DNA of 28,028 bases from an uncultured Verrucomicrobiota bacterium (GCA_902591645.1 CACJBM010000021.1:1-28028), one strand, 5' to 3'; numbered from the stretch's first letter, positions 8,964 to 20,929 are shown. Numbers and translations are program-made. Notes: generated by a model not told the origin, from the sequence alone.

Positions 8964-10364
8964 ATGAAATCTAACCATAGTAGTCGGCGGAATTTTGTGA
9001 GAGGGATGGGTGGAGCCGCACTTGCTATTCCATGGCTGGAAAGTTTATCAAAGTCCGCAGAGCCTTTAAAGCCTTCCGTTCGAGCGGCTTGGTTTTATGT
9101 GCCAATTGGTGTAGTGCGAAGGGGCTTTTTTCCTGGCGAAGATAAAGCGGCAATTCCTAAATTCAATGGTAGTAGGACTGAAGTAAAAAATGATGCCAAA
9201 ATTAAGGTAGGCACTCATGAGTTAAAACTGACTCCTACACAAAAGCCGCTCGAGAAAATGAAGGAAAAAATTACTTTCATTACGGGGCTTGATCGGACCT
9301 TTCAGGAGGGGACTGATGTTCATGCGCAATGTGCTTCATGTTTTCTTACAAATTCGGCTCCTCATACAATTACTCAATCTCCGTATCCGCAATCTCGCAC
9401 ATTAGACCATGTAGTGGCCGAGAAAATTGGCCAAGACACTCCTTTTCGTACTCTGGAGTTTAGCTGTAATAGCCACAAGGATAATAAGGAGTCTATTCAG
9501 TTTGATAATATTTCTTGGTATGGGACTGAGCATGTAGCTCCAAGTATGAGGGATCCTCGGAAAGTTTATCGTCGTCTTTTTGGAACTAAGGAAGGACAGT
9601 CTAATAAGAATATAACTGATTTGGTGTTACAGGATGCTAGATCCATGCAGCGTCATCTTGGATATGATGACAAGCAGAAATTTTCCGAATATTTTGATTC
9701 GATTAGGACGATCGAAGAGCAGATGGAAAGACTTGAAAAGCTTCGTGAGGAATTATCTTTTGCTCAGTTCGAAGAGCCGGCCGATGCTCATTTGCCGAGA
9801 GGAGAATATATAAGGCTCATGGGTGATCTCATGGTAACAGCTTTGCAGGTAGGCTTAACGAACGTTGCTACTTTTATGGTGGGTCCTGAGCGTTGGGATA
9901 CTCCATACATGTATGAGACTCTATTTGAAAAGCCTCGAAGCCATCATCAAATGTCACACAATCAAGGCCGTTTCATTGAGGATCTATTAAGAGTTGACCA
10001 TTTTCATATGCAGCAATTTGCCTATTTAGTGGAGAAGATGGACTCCATTAAAGAAGCAGATGGAACGACGCTTCTTGACAATACTTTATTTACTTATGGA
10101 TCGGGCTTGGGTGATGGATCAACTCATCAATATAGTGCTCTTCCAATCATTATGGCAGGCTCTGGAGGAGGAAAACTAATTACTGGTAAACACATCAATC
10201 TTTCAGACCATTCAGGAGCAGTTCCAAAGAAGGAAGGAAAATACCAACAACTATATCATGGATTGCCTCTAGCTAACTTATGGCTGACTCAAGCGAAAGC
10301 ATTGGGTTTGGAAATGGATAGATATGCTGAAAGTACTGGTGAAATCTCTCATTTAATGGCTTAA
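8964..10364 (+). CDS. DUF1552 domain protein with TAT-like signal
   Basis: A 466-residue protein of the DUF1552 family, a group found almost only in PVC and some related bacteria and nearly always beside a DUF1592/DUF1588 cytochrome gene, as here. The N-terminus SRRNFVRGMGGAALAIPWLE is a twin-arginine-type export signal (RR at residues 8-9). Family-like segments include AAWFYVPIGVVRRGFFPG (about 40-58), FITGLDRTF and the late block LDNTLFTYGSGLGDG (about 374-388). The fold resembles alkaline phosphatase-like DUF1501 proteins. The biochemical role is unknown; a periplasmic partner of the cytochrome-like protein is inferred. No Shine-Dalgarno sequence is visible, as for most genes in the window. 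Confidence 0.92.
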   Translation: MKSNHSSRRNFVRGMGGAALAIPWLESLSKSAEPLKPSVRAAWFYVPIGVVRRGFFPGEDKAAIPKFNGSRTEVKNDAKIKVGTHELKLTPTQKPLEKMKEKITFITGLDRTFQEGTDVHAQCASCFLTNSAPHTITQSPYPQSRTLDHVVAEKIGQDTPFRTLEFSCNSHKDNKESIQFDNISWYGTEHVAPSMRDPRKVYRRLFGTKEGQSNKNITDLVLQDARSMQRHLGYDDKQKFSEYFDSIRTIEEQMERLEKLREELSFAQFEEPADAHLPRGEYIRLMGDLMVTALQVGLTNVATFMVGPERWDTPYMYETLFEKPRSHHQMSHNQGRFIEDLLRVDHFHMQQFAYLVEKMDSIKEADGTTLLDNTLFTYGSGLGDGSTHQYSALPIIMAGSGGGKLITGKHINLSDHSGAVPKKEGKYQQLYHGLPLANLWLTQAKALGLEMDRYAESTGEISHLMA

Positions 10365-10389
10365 AGGTCAGAGTGATTGTATTCATATT

Positions 10390-10419
10390 GCCCTTAGTTT
10401 TTTTGAATAAATCAAGGGC
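10390..10419 (+). other. Possible hairpin after the DUF1592/DUF1552 operon
   Basis: GCCCTT and AAGGGC form a perfect 6-bp stem around an 18-base AT-rich loop, 25 bases after the DUF1552 stop codon. No T-run follows, so it is not a canonical intrinsic terminator; it could slow RNA decay at the operon end or be chance. Confidence 0.25.
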
Positions 10420-10470
10420 TTGCGGTAAACTGATAATTTGCGAGATTAGAGAGTTATTTTTTTTCTAAAT

Positions 10471-11730
10471 ATGAGAAATTTATCTGTTCTTATCCAAGGT
10501 TTATTATCACTGATTTTTGTTGGGATGTTCCCGCTATTAGCTGATGAGGAATTACTTGATGCCGAAAGGATGAGATCACTGGGAGTTGGTGACGCATCAT
10601 TGGAAGTTGATCAACTAAAGATAATGCTCAATCCAATGACTAAAGATGAACTCAATGAGTTGTCACATGCTTGGAGAAATAGCTTAAAGAAAACGGTCCA
10701 AAATATTTCTGATATTAATTTGAAGGAGGAATTAAGCTTAGCCGATGAGGAGAGGAAGAATGCTTTTATAGAAAATAAACTTAAGCAGTTGATTCTTTTT
10801 AGAACTGTTCTTGCTGAGTCAAAGAAAAAGGGTGGCGATCTGAGTGATTTGGAGATGTACGCGAATGCTGTTTCTGGAGCTCAGATTGCAGTTAATGATG
10901 ATGATTCCTTTTGGTCTAAATACTCCTCTTGGTTTACCTCAAAAGAAGGCGGGATCAAGTGGGGCATTCAGTTATTGAAATTTGCTGCGATCATGATGAT
11001 TTTCTGGGCATTGGCGGGATTTGTGCGCCGAGTTGTGCGCCGAGCTGCTGAAAAAAGCAATCGATTTTCCGAACTCCTTGAGCAGTTCATGATTAAGATT
11101 TCTTTTAGAGCTATGTTGTTGGTTGGTTTGCTGGTCGCACTTTCAACAGTCGGAATTAATGTTGCAGCTCTTCTTACAGTGATCGGAGGAGCTTCGTTCA
11201 TTATTGCTTTTGCGTTACAGGACACTCTTAGTAATTTTGCAGCTGGTGTAATGTTGCTTATTTATCGCCCCTTTGATGTAGGAGATATGGTCGAAGTGGG
11301 TGGTGTATCCGGAAAAATCGGTCAGGTTAGTCTAGTGAGCACCACTATTAAAACATTTGATAATAAGGTTGTTCTTGTTCCTAACAAGAACGTTTGGGGG
11401 CAAATTATTACTAATTCTTCGGTCAGTACGGAAAGGCGAGTCGATATGATTTTTGGGATCGGCTATGATGATGACTCTGAAAAGGCAAAGCAAATTCTTG
11501 AGAAAATTGTCGAAGAGCACGAGTTAGTCCTTGATGAACCTGAGCCCGTGATTCAATTGCACGAATTGGCTGATTCATCCGTTAATTTCATCTGCCGCCC
11601 ATGGGTAAAGACCGAGAATTATTGGCAAGTTCACTGGGATGTTCTTAAGAGGGCTAAGTCTGAATTTGATCAGGCTGGGATCAGTATCCCTTACCCGCAA
11701 CAGGACGTACATATTCATCAAGTCAATTAG
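10471..11730 (+). CDS. MscS-family mechanosensitive ion channel
   Basis: A 419-residue channel. A cleavable signal (residues 1-24, LLA before DEELL) is followed by an acidic, helical periplasmic region (about 25-155). Three membrane helices come next: about 166-186, 209-229 and the pore helix 231-262 (VIGGASFIIAFALQDTLSNFAAG). The MscS beta domain begins with YRPFDVGDMVEVGGVSGKIG (about 265-284), followed by the C-terminal vestibule domain. The pore helix is Gly/Ala-rich as in MscS. The extra periplasmic domain makes it longer than E. coli MscS (286 residues), a common variation. The known role is releasing solutes on hypo-osmotic shock across the inner membrane. Function is a secure family assignment; gating properties cannot be read. 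Confidence 0.93.
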   Translation: MRNLSVLIQGLLSLIFVGMFPLLADEELLDAERMRSLGVGDASLEVDQLKIMLNPMTKDELNELSHAWRNSLKKTVQNISDINLKEELSLADEERKNAFIENKLKQLILFRTVLAESKKKGGDLSDLEMYANAVSGAQIAVNDDDSFWSKYSSWFTSKEGGIKWGIQLLKFAAIMMIFWALAGFVRRVVRRAAEKSNRFSELLEQFMIKISFRAMLLVGLLVALSTVGINVAALLTVIGGASFIIAFALQDTLSNFAAGVMLLIYRPFDVGDMVEVGGVSGKIGQVSLVSTTIKTFDNKVVLVPNKNVWGQIITNSSVSTERRVDMIFGIGYDDDSEKAKQILEKIVEEHELVLDEPEPVIQLHELADSSVNFICRPWVKTENYWQVHWDVLKRAKSEFDQAGISIPYPQQDVHIHQVN

Positions 11731-11748
11731 ATCATATTTTATTTATCT

Positions 11749-14045
<2,297 letters not shown>

Positions 14046-14192
14046 AATCACATATTAGAGGGATTGAGAGTTTGATCTATTTTTCTGGAACAATGCAATT
14101 TTGACTTTCCTCCTATATTTTTTTGGTAATTTTACTGATTCGATGACGTTCCTGGGGTTGCTTCTTGCTGACGTTTGATGGACAATTAATTC

Positions 14193-16580
14193 ATGTTTTT
14201 CGCAGAGTTTGGTGGTTTTCATAGGATCATATTCCAATTGATTACATGCTTATTGACTCTTAGTGCCTTTGGTTCGGAGGATAGGGGTAAGCATTGGTCT
14301 TTCGTATCTCCGAAATTTCATTCTGTTCCAGAAGTTAAAACTGAAGGATGGACTAAAAATGAGATTGATAATTTCATCCTAGCAGAACTAGAAGGTTCTA
14401 ATATTACACCTGCCAAAAAGGCTGAGCCCGCTCAGTTGATCAGAAGAGTCTATTACGATTTGATTGGGTTGCCTCCGAGTCCTGAAAAAGTAGAGGAATT
14501 TTTAAAGGACCATTCTTCTGAGGCCCTTGCAAGGATCGTAAATGATTTACTTGATTCTCCACAGTACGGAGAGAGGTGGGGGCGTCATTGGTTGGATGTT
14601 GCTAGGTATGGTGATTCTAATGGAGGAGATGAAAATCATGCTTATCCCCATGCATGGAGGTATCGCAATTATGTTATCGATGCATTTAATCGTGATTTGC
14701 CCTACGATAAATTTATAATTGAGCAGTTAGCTGGAGATCTTCTTGAAAGTCAATCTGCTGAACGTTCGCGCCGCGTCACCGCTACAGGTTTTCTTGCAAT
14801 CGGAACAAAGATTTTAGCCGAAAAGGATAGTGTAAAAAAAAGGGCCGATATCATTGATGAGCAAATTGATACAGTGAGTCGTTCTTTTATGGGAATTAGT
14901 GTCTCTTGTGCACGTTGCCATGATCACAAATTTGATCCTATACCAACAGCAGACTATTATGCTCTTGCTGGGATATTTCACAGTACTAAAATAGAAGACC
15001 AGTCTTTGACCCGACCCGAAGATGAGCAGAAGGAGGGAAAAAAGAAAGCTCGCCTAGTGGTGATTAATGATCAGTTAGGTGATCTCGAAATTAAGTTATC
15101 TGAATTTGTGGATTCAGAATCGATTGTGCAATGGGAGGCTGAAAAATTCATTCGCGGTAATGTGTCCGTCATTGAAGGAAATAATGATAATGAGGTCACT
15201 TATATTTCTGATCCTGGAAGCCAGGAAAATTTTGTCGAATATGAGGTAAAGATTTCGATTGAGGGTACATACTCTGTTGATTTTCGTTATGCAGCGAAAA
15301 CGTCAAGGCCAGGGAATCTGATCATTGATGGTGATAAAGATAATGTGATTCCAGTGCTGTCTGAGGTGACTGGAGGATGGAGTTCAGAGTATCAGAGATG
15401 GAATCACGAAACATACGTCCAATTAAATTCTGGAGAACATGTTTTTAAAGTCGAATCTAAACCGTTAATGTCTCATTTGGATCAGATCCGGTTGACGCGC
15501 GTCCATTCTCTAGATCAGGTGAAATCCTTGCGCTTAAAGATCGATAATCTAAAGAATGAGAGGACCGAGATCCAGTCTGATAAAAATAACACTTTTAAGG
15601 TCATGGCAGTTCAAGATGGTGATGTGTCTGACACAAAAATTAATTTGAGAGGTGATCCACATGAGCAGGGAGAATTAGTGTCTCGTGGATTTCTTTCAAA
15701 GATTTCTCCACGTGAGAACCTTCCTTGCAATGACAGTTCGAGCGGGAGGCTCGAGTTAGCTAAGTGGCTTACTCAGCCTGATCATCCGCTCACTGCGAGG
15801 GTCATTGTTAACAGGATATGGTATTGGCATTTCGGTAAGGGAATTGTTTCCACTGTAGATGATTTTGGGACCACGGGAACTGAGCCTTCTCACCCGGAGC
15901 TTCTGGATTATTTGGCAAATGATTTTATAAGTAACGGATGGTCCATGAAGGTACTACATCGTAAGATCATATCCTCCAATACGTATCAGATGGGAGCCGA
16001 TGATTCCGATCCATTAGCGCAAAAGAAGGACCCTGAAAATTCACTCTATTGGCGCCGAGATGTGCGTCGGCTTGAAGCCGAATCTTTTCGAGATTCTGTT
16101 CTAATGGTGTCCGGTAATTTAAATATGAATCCTCCATCATCGCCTCTCGTGGTGAAGAGTCAGGACCCATCACCTGCGGATCTGCTTAAAAATCGTCAGA
16201 GCTATGAAAATTATCAATACCGCAGCGTCTATCTTCCTGTCGTACGTTCTCATTTATATGACTTATTGACCCTCCTTGGATTCCCTAACGCAACAACTAC
16301 TGTGGGGCAGCGTTCACAGACCACGGTTCCAACGCAGGCCCTATTAATGATGAATAATCCATTTCTAATTAGCCAGGCTCAAAGCCTTGCTCTTCGAATT
16401 GGAGAAGGGAAAGTTCGTGAATTATATTTAACGCTTTTTTCTCGGATTCCAAATCCAGGAGAAATGCAGTGGATTAATCTTTTCTTTGAAAAGCACGCAA
16501 AGATCAGTGGCAATAAAAAGGCTTGGGAGTCATTGTGTCATACGCTTTTAATTTCCAATGAGTTTCTCCATGTTTGGTAA
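14193..16580 (+). CDS. DUF1549/DUF1553 PVC cytochrome-like protein with inserted CBM-like region
   Basis: A 795-residue protein with a signal peptide (about residues 10-28). DUF1549-like sequence fills about 55-265: LIRRVYYDLIGLPPSPEKVE, YGERWGRHWLDVARYGDSNG, and heme-type motif C239-A-R-C242-H243 in CARCHDHKFDPIPTADYY. DUF1553-like sequence fills about 510-770 (LAKWLTQPDHPLTARVIVNR; WYWHFGKGIV; PTQALLMMNNPF). Two features differ from many relatives. The N-terminal PSCyt1 cytochrome domain is absent, and a region at about 308-435 resembles a family 6/35 carbohydrate-binding module (WEAEKF, then VEYEVKISIEGTYSVDFRYA, LNSGEHVFKVES). Its function is unknown; a periplasmic protein working with the downstream DUF1501 product is inferred from their conserved pairing and 23-base overlap. 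The start is uncertain: the first residues (MFFAEFGG) are not signal-like, but no better start is visible. Confidence 0.9.
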   Translation: MFFAEFGGFHRIIFQLITCLLTLSAFGSEDRGKHWSFVSPKFHSVPEVKTEGWTKNEIDNFILAELEGSNITPAKKAEPAQLIRRVYYDLIGLPPSPEKVEEFLKDHSSEALARIVNDLLDSPQYGERWGRHWLDVARYGDSNGGDENHAYPHAWRYRNYVIDAFNRDLPYDKFIIEQLAGDLLESQSAERSRRVTATGFLAIGTKILAEKDSVKKRADIIDEQIDTVSRSFMGISVSCARCHDHKFDPIPTADYYALAGIFHSTKIEDQSLTRPEDEQKEGKKKARLVVINDQLGDLEIKLSEFVDSESIVQWEAEKFIRGNVSVIEGNNDNEVTYISDPGSQENFVEYEVKISIEGTYSVDFRYAAKTSRPGNLIIDGDKDNVIPVLSEVTGGWSSEYQRWNHETYVQLNSGEHVFKVESKPLMSHLDQIRLTRVHSLDQVKSLRLKIDNLKNERTEIQSDKNNTFKVMAVQDGDVSDTKINLRGDPHEQGELVSRGFLSKISPRENLPCNDSSSGRLELAKWLTQPDHPLTARVIVNRIWYWHFGKGIVSTVDDFGTTGTEPSHPELLDYLANDFISNGWSMKVLHRKIISSNTYQMGADDSDPLAQKKDPENSLYWRRDVRRLEAESFRDSVLMVSGNLNMNPPSSPLVVKSQDPSPADLLKNRQSYENYQYRSVYLPVVRSHLYDLLTLLGFPNATTTVGQRSQTTVPTQALLMMNNPFLISQAQSLALRIGEGKVRELYLTLFSRIPNPGEMQWINLFFEKHAKISGNKKAWESLCHTLLISNEFLHVW

Positions 16581-17997
16581 TTTTCAGAGTAATTTTATTT
16601 CCCGAAGAGATGCACTGAACCGTATCGGTGTTGGTTTTGGAGGCATTGCTTTGAATTCACTTCTTCAGGAGCATTCTTCTGCGGATTCAGGAATTAATTA
16701 TCCTCACCAGACCGCTCCTGCGAAACGAATCATTTTCTTATTTATGCACGGGGGCCCATCACATGTGGATCTCTTTGACTATAAACCGAAACTTTATAGT
16801 GAGAATGGCAAGCCGTTACCTTTTCCTGAAAGGTCTGTCCAGTTTGCTGCAAGAGGTAATATTTTTGCTCCTCCATGGAAGTTCCGACAAGTTGGTCAGT
16901 CCGGGCACTGGATGTCTGAACTTTGGAAGCACCTTCCCGAAGTTGCTGATGATTTATGCATGATCCATTCATTATGTGAAACCAATGTCTCGCATGGTGG
17001 TGCCTGTATGAAATTACATACTGGTGATGAGGCTCTTCTCAGACCGAGCATGGGATCATGGATCAGCTATGGTCTTGGTACCGAAAACAGGAATCTCCCA
17101 GCCTTTGTAACTATTTGCCCAACGTCCCTTCATGGTGGAGTCAATAATTTTGGTTCGGCTTTTCTTCCGGCACAACATCAAGGAGTTCCATTGGGAACGC
17201 CTGGGTATCCTAATACTCCTGCGAAAGATGCTAAGTTCCATTATATGCGTCACCCCAGTGCTGGGAGGAGAGAACAAGAATTACAGATTGAACTTTTACG
17301 CAAGCTTCACGGCACAAATAAGGTTGGTGGAACGGACCTGGATGCAAGAATGGCCAGCTTTGAATTGGCTTTCAGGATGCAAATGGCTGCTCCCGAAGCA
17401 ACGGACCTTTCAAAAGAATCAGAAATGACTCGTGAACTTTATGGGATGGATGGTTCTGAGACAGATAATTTTGCCAGGCAATGCATTCTTGCTAGGCGCT
17501 TGGCTGAACGGGGAGTCAGATTCATCCAAGTGAGTCATGCAAATAGCCTTCCATTTAATAATGAACAGTGGGATCAGCATTCTCATTTAGAGAAAGGGCA
17601 TTCGATCAATGTGAAGCAAATAGACAAGCCAATTACTGGTCTCATAAAGGACCTAAAAGCCAGAGGTCTTCTTGAAGACACTCTTGTCATTTGGGGGGGA
17701 GAGTTTGGTCGAACTCCAACGTCTCAAAAAGGTAACGGTGAGGTGGGCCGTGATCATCATCCGGACGGTTTTACAATGTGGATGGCTGGAGGAGGTGTCA
17801 GACCGGGCATTCGGTACGGAGCGACTGACGAGTTTGGTTATCATGCTATTGAAGATAGAATGACGATACATGATCTTCATGCGACTATATTTCATGCACT
17901 TGGAATTGATCATACCCGACTCACTTTTAACAGTAATGGCAGGGAATTCCGACTCACGGATGTACATGGTGAAGTTGCACATAAGATAATGATCTGA
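16558..17997 (+). CDS. DUF1501 domain protein with TAT-like signal
   Basis: A 479-residue DUF1501 protein (alkaline-phosphatase-like superfamily, metal-site chemistry not established). The N-terminal ISRRDALNRIGVGFGGIALN resembles a twin-arginine export signal. Family-typical blocks are FLFMHGGPSHVDLFDYKP (about 61-78), WGGEFGRTPTSQKG (about 379-392) and GRDHHPDGFTMWMAGGGV (about 397-414). The first ATG (16558) lies inside the DUF1553 gene, overlapping it by 23 bases; ATG at 16570 is an alternative start that shortens the overlap. Overlap implies translational coupling. DUF1553 and DUF1501 genes are recurrent neighbours in PVC genomes, and this pair fits that pattern. The product's reaction is unknown. 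Confidence 0.93.
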   Translation: MSFSMFGNFQSNFISRRDALNRIGVGFGGIALNSLLQEHSSADSGINYPHQTAPAKRIIFLFMHGGPSHVDLFDYKPKLYSENGKPLPFPERSVQFAARGNIFAPPWKFRQVGQSGHWMSELWKHLPEVADDLCMIHSLCETNVSHGGACMKLHTGDEALLRPSMGSWISYGLGTENRNLPAFVTICPTSLHGGVNNFGSAFLPAQHQGVPLGTPGYPNTPAKDAKFHYMRHPSAGRREQELQIELLRKLHGTNKVGGTDLDARMASFELAFRMQMAAPEATDLSKESEMTRELYGMDGSETDNFARQCILARRLAERGVRFIQVSHANSLPFNNEQWDQHSHLEKGHSINVKQIDKPITGLIKDLKARGLLEDTLVIWGGEFGRTPTSQKGNGEVGRDHHPDGFTMWMAGGGVRPGIRYGATDEFGYHAIEDRMTIHDLHATIFHALGIDHTRLTFNSNGREFRLTDVHGEVAHKIMI

Positions 17998-19287
17998 TTT
18001 TCAGATTGTCAGGTACCAGATTTATTTCATTGCGGAGGATTTTCTAGCCATGCCAATAGGTCAAGAATTTCATCAGTCGTAAATAAGTTTAATAGACCTG
18101 ATGGCATGAGAGAAACCTTAGAGTGTGAACGCTCGGTGATATTGACTTTATCGATTTTGGTTACCTTATTCGGATAAAGTGAATTTTCAGCAATTTGTAT
18201 ATATGGTACACGATAATCCAAATTAGGTATGATTTGGCCCCTGACGATTTTCCCTTCGCGTAGCTTTAATTCTACGGCTTGATAATTCTCTGCTATGGAA
18301 TTTGAAGGTAACAATATTTCTCGAAGCAGATCTTCTCTTCCGAATCGGTTTGCTACGTTCGTCAGGTCAGGACCGATCGGATATCCGACTTTACCGTGTT
18401 GATGGCACCGGCTACAAAGGGCAAGCCTAAAAACTTTTTCACCATTAATTAAGTCACGCTTTTCTAAATTGAAATTCAATTGCTCTTTGAATTTTGTAAC
18501 GGTCCAGGAATTAATAACGGAACGGTCTGACCGATCAGGAAATTCAGGTAAGGACGGGCGAGAGGCAAGAACTGTGCGGAGTTTTTCTTTTTCTATTTCT
18601 GTCAATGTTGCTGTTGCTTCTTTGCGGATTGCCTTGAGTGCTTGAGGTAATCCTCTTCCCCCTAAAAGGGTTTCATATTTGGCAAGAATCCTAAAAAATA
18701 TTTTTCGCGACTCTAATGCCCATCCCGTGGTGGCTTTCCTTAAATGAAAGAGGTAATGAATTCCTTCTCGCTGAGAGCAGTCTCCTTTAAGAAATTCGAT
18801 CACTTTTGGAACAGTCCTGGCAGGGTCCAACTCAATTAGTAACGGAGAGACAGCCATATTGATTTTTGCTGATTGATAGGGAAATTTTTTTCCAAATGAT
18901 TCAATGATTTTTTCTTTTGCCTGGTCTGATATTTTGTGTCTGGAAATTAAACGGCGGATGATATCGATATATTCGAACTGTTTGGATGGGGCCATTTTTT
19001 CCCAGTCCATTAATTTACTCAGGAGTCCATTTTCTTTTTCAGAATGATCAGTCTCAATTAGCGCTGTGATTTCTTCTTCTGAGGAAATGTTTAATTTGGC
19101 AGTTAAGTGGTCGAGATCAGGAATTGTATCTTCCAGAGAAGAAATGTTATTGATTTTCTCTGGCGAAAAAATAAAAGTATCGGCATTATGTTCGGCGCTG
19201 ATTCTAGAAGCGTACCTGATTCGTGGATCAGTGACTCCTTCGGACAAGATAGCTGTTTTACTTTTGTGTGATTTTTCTATTCGTTTC

Positions 19288-19305
19288 CGATGTTCGCGAT
19301 GTTCG
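19288..19305 (-). repeat. Tandem 9-base repeat inside the heme-protein gene
   Basis: CGATGTTCG occurs twice in a row on the plus strand and encodes part of the charged REHREHR stretch on the minus strand. It keeps the reading frame and lies in a linker-like region, so it is a small in-frame duplication with no visible harm. Confidence 0.6.
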
Positions 19306-20215
19306 CGAGATGAATCATTTCTGATTTTCTCCTGCAAAGTCATGGTTCGTTCATTCAATTTTTTTCCGATGTATGAGACCCGGTACAGTCCGCTCTTAGT
19401 TTTTCTTCCGCCCGTCACAAAATACATTGCTCCGTCAGGCCCGAAGTCCAGATCGGTGACATTTAAAGGTTTGCCTCTCAAAAAGACTTCCGATGCGCCG
19501 ATATAAGTTGATCCTCTAGTTACTAAGTGCACTGCAATGATTCTTCCATATGCCCAGTCAAGAGCATAAAGGGCTCTTTTGTATTCTTGAGGAAAATTGC
19601 TCTTGGTTCCAAAACGTATTCCCGTCGGGGATCCCTTTCCGATGTGCACGGAGTGCTGAGCATTATCTGGACGGTCTGGATAATAGGGGGGCCATTTTCC
19701 CGTCACTGCTCTCCATCCAAAATCGGCTCCACTCGTTAAGTGTTTAATTTGGGTAGGGCGGTACCACGGAGTGCCCATATCAAATTCAGCATCAGCGTCA
19801 TAAGTAAAAGCTTCACCATCCTCATTAAAATCTATTCCATATGGATTTCTCAGGCCCGCACAGAAAATCTCCTTATTTTTTCCATCCGGATCCATTCTTA
19901 TCACATGACCTTCATTTTTTGGTGAGGGCAGATACTTATTTCTTAAGGGAGACATTCTATTCATTATCCCCTCAGGCAATTGAATTGAGTCACCATTAAT
20001 TGCGTAGATTTTACCTTCAGGACCCAGTGCGAGATCATTTCTTCCGTGTCCAAACCCTCCCTCACTCAGATGCAGAAGGGTCCTTGTTTCGAATTCTCCG
20101 TCCCCATCTTTGTCTTTTAACCTATATAGAGATTTTGAGTTGTTAGCATGAGCGTACAGAGAATCATGAGCGTAAAGGAGTCCCCGACACTCTTTCAGAT
20201 ACTCATTTATTTTTT

Positions 20216-20929
20216 CTACGCTAACAATTTTTTGGAATCATCGGAGAGTGAATACCTGATCAATCCTTTGTCTTCTCGGGCTACAGTGATCCGGCCCTTA
20301 GGATCGAATGCGATGTTCACCCATGAACCTTCATCCGGCAAAGCTGAACGGAGCAGTTCTACTTTATAGCCAGAAACGATTTGGAAATTTGAAGGATCAG
20401 TGGCTTCATTGGAGTTATTGGCCCGTTTCCATTGTGTATAATCATCCACTTCATCAATTAAAATATCTGGTAAATTCCACCATTTTTCGACGCCCAAGTC
20501 TCCCAGACTTATAATTTTTGAATTAACTTCTTTAGGTTTCCATTCTCTTGAAGTTGCTATTGTCTGCTTCTTACCAGAACGGTCAATGAGCTCAATTATG
20601 AGTGCCACTGCTGGTGCTTTTCCTGTTGATTTTGTATTTAGAATTATTTCATTTCGGTCATCGATCAGATGATCCAATACATCAACTTTAAGCACTGGGC
20701 CAAACCCTTCAGCGACTCCTACCTGCGCACCGTTTAGAATAACTGAAACGTTAGCATAATCTGAAACAATACGTAATTCTGCGGATTTTAATTTTCCGAT
20801 TTTTTTCTCAAAGTCATATCGTATTGTTGCTTTTTTCTTATCTTCTACCCATATCCATTCAGGTAACGCAAAAGTATATTGCGTGAGTATGATTAGATAA
20901 AAATTCAGAAAAAAATAGCGGAAGAGCAT
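20216..20929 (-). pseudogene. PVC-type CxxCH heme-binding protein, 5' part of a frameshifted gene
   Basis: Starts at ATG 20929 and stops at TAG 20216-20218, giving 237 residues. A signal peptide (about 1-22, ending FALPEW) is followed by a galactose-binding-like beta-sandwich (about 22-135: WIWVEDKKKATIRYDFEKK; ELRIVSDYANVSVILNGAQV; DDRNEIILN). The first blades of the sorbosone-dehydrogenase-like propeller begin at GYKVELLRSALPDEGSWVNI, about residue 186. The propeller is cut after the SLSDDSKK segment. Rejoined with the next frame, the protein would be about 966 residues, a normal size for this PVC family. Likely role if intact: exported redox/sugar-related protein with a C-terminal heme c domain; exact function is unknown. 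Confidence 0.85.
20228..20233 (-). other. A6 homopolymer at the frameshift site
   Basis: On the coding strand TCC AAA AAA TTG TTA GCG TAG ends the upstream frame. With seven A it reads TCC AAA AAA ATT GTT AGC GTA GAA AAA ATA AAT and continues the conserved protein. The downstream frame is blocked by TGA at 20238-20240 and the upstream one by TAG at 20216-20218, so the shift must lie between them; the A run is the natural place. Confidence 0.75.

Larger units (their letters stand above)
18027..20237 (-). pseudogene. PVC-type CxxCH heme-binding protein, 3' part of a frameshifted gene
   Basis: This frame is open from 20237 and gives about 736 residues. It continues the product of the gene that starts at 20929 once one base is added in a run of six A at 20228-20233. 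It includes the rest of a sorbosone-dehydrogenase-like beta-propeller (ECRGLLYAHDSLYAHANNSK; GLRNPYGIDFNEDGEAFTYD; DLDFGPDGAMYFVTGG), a charged stretch (SREHREHRKRIEKS), a helical repeat-like middle and a C-terminal cytochrome-like domain (LCSRCHQHGKVGYPIGPDL, then LLREILLPSNSIAENYQ). That end matches the 'CxxCH putative heme-binding' domain family of Pirellula/Verrucomicrobium. There is no ATG until well into the conserved region; the first usable start is TTG at 19979, in mid-domain. So it is not an independent gene. Whether the break is real, a sequencing error or read through by slippage is open. Confidence 0.85.

Noticed and set aside
14055..14237. Minus-strand 60-residue basic ORF in the gap before the DUF1553 gene
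   Set aside because: It starts inside the DUF1553 gene on the opposite strand, shows no family motif or ribosome site, and is within the length expected by chance.
20219..20240. Classical programmed -1 frameshift signal
   Set aside because: The heptamer would be C AAA AAA, not a strong X XXY YYZ site, and I see no convincing downstream stem-loop or Shine-Dalgarno stimulator, so slippage is kept only as one option.
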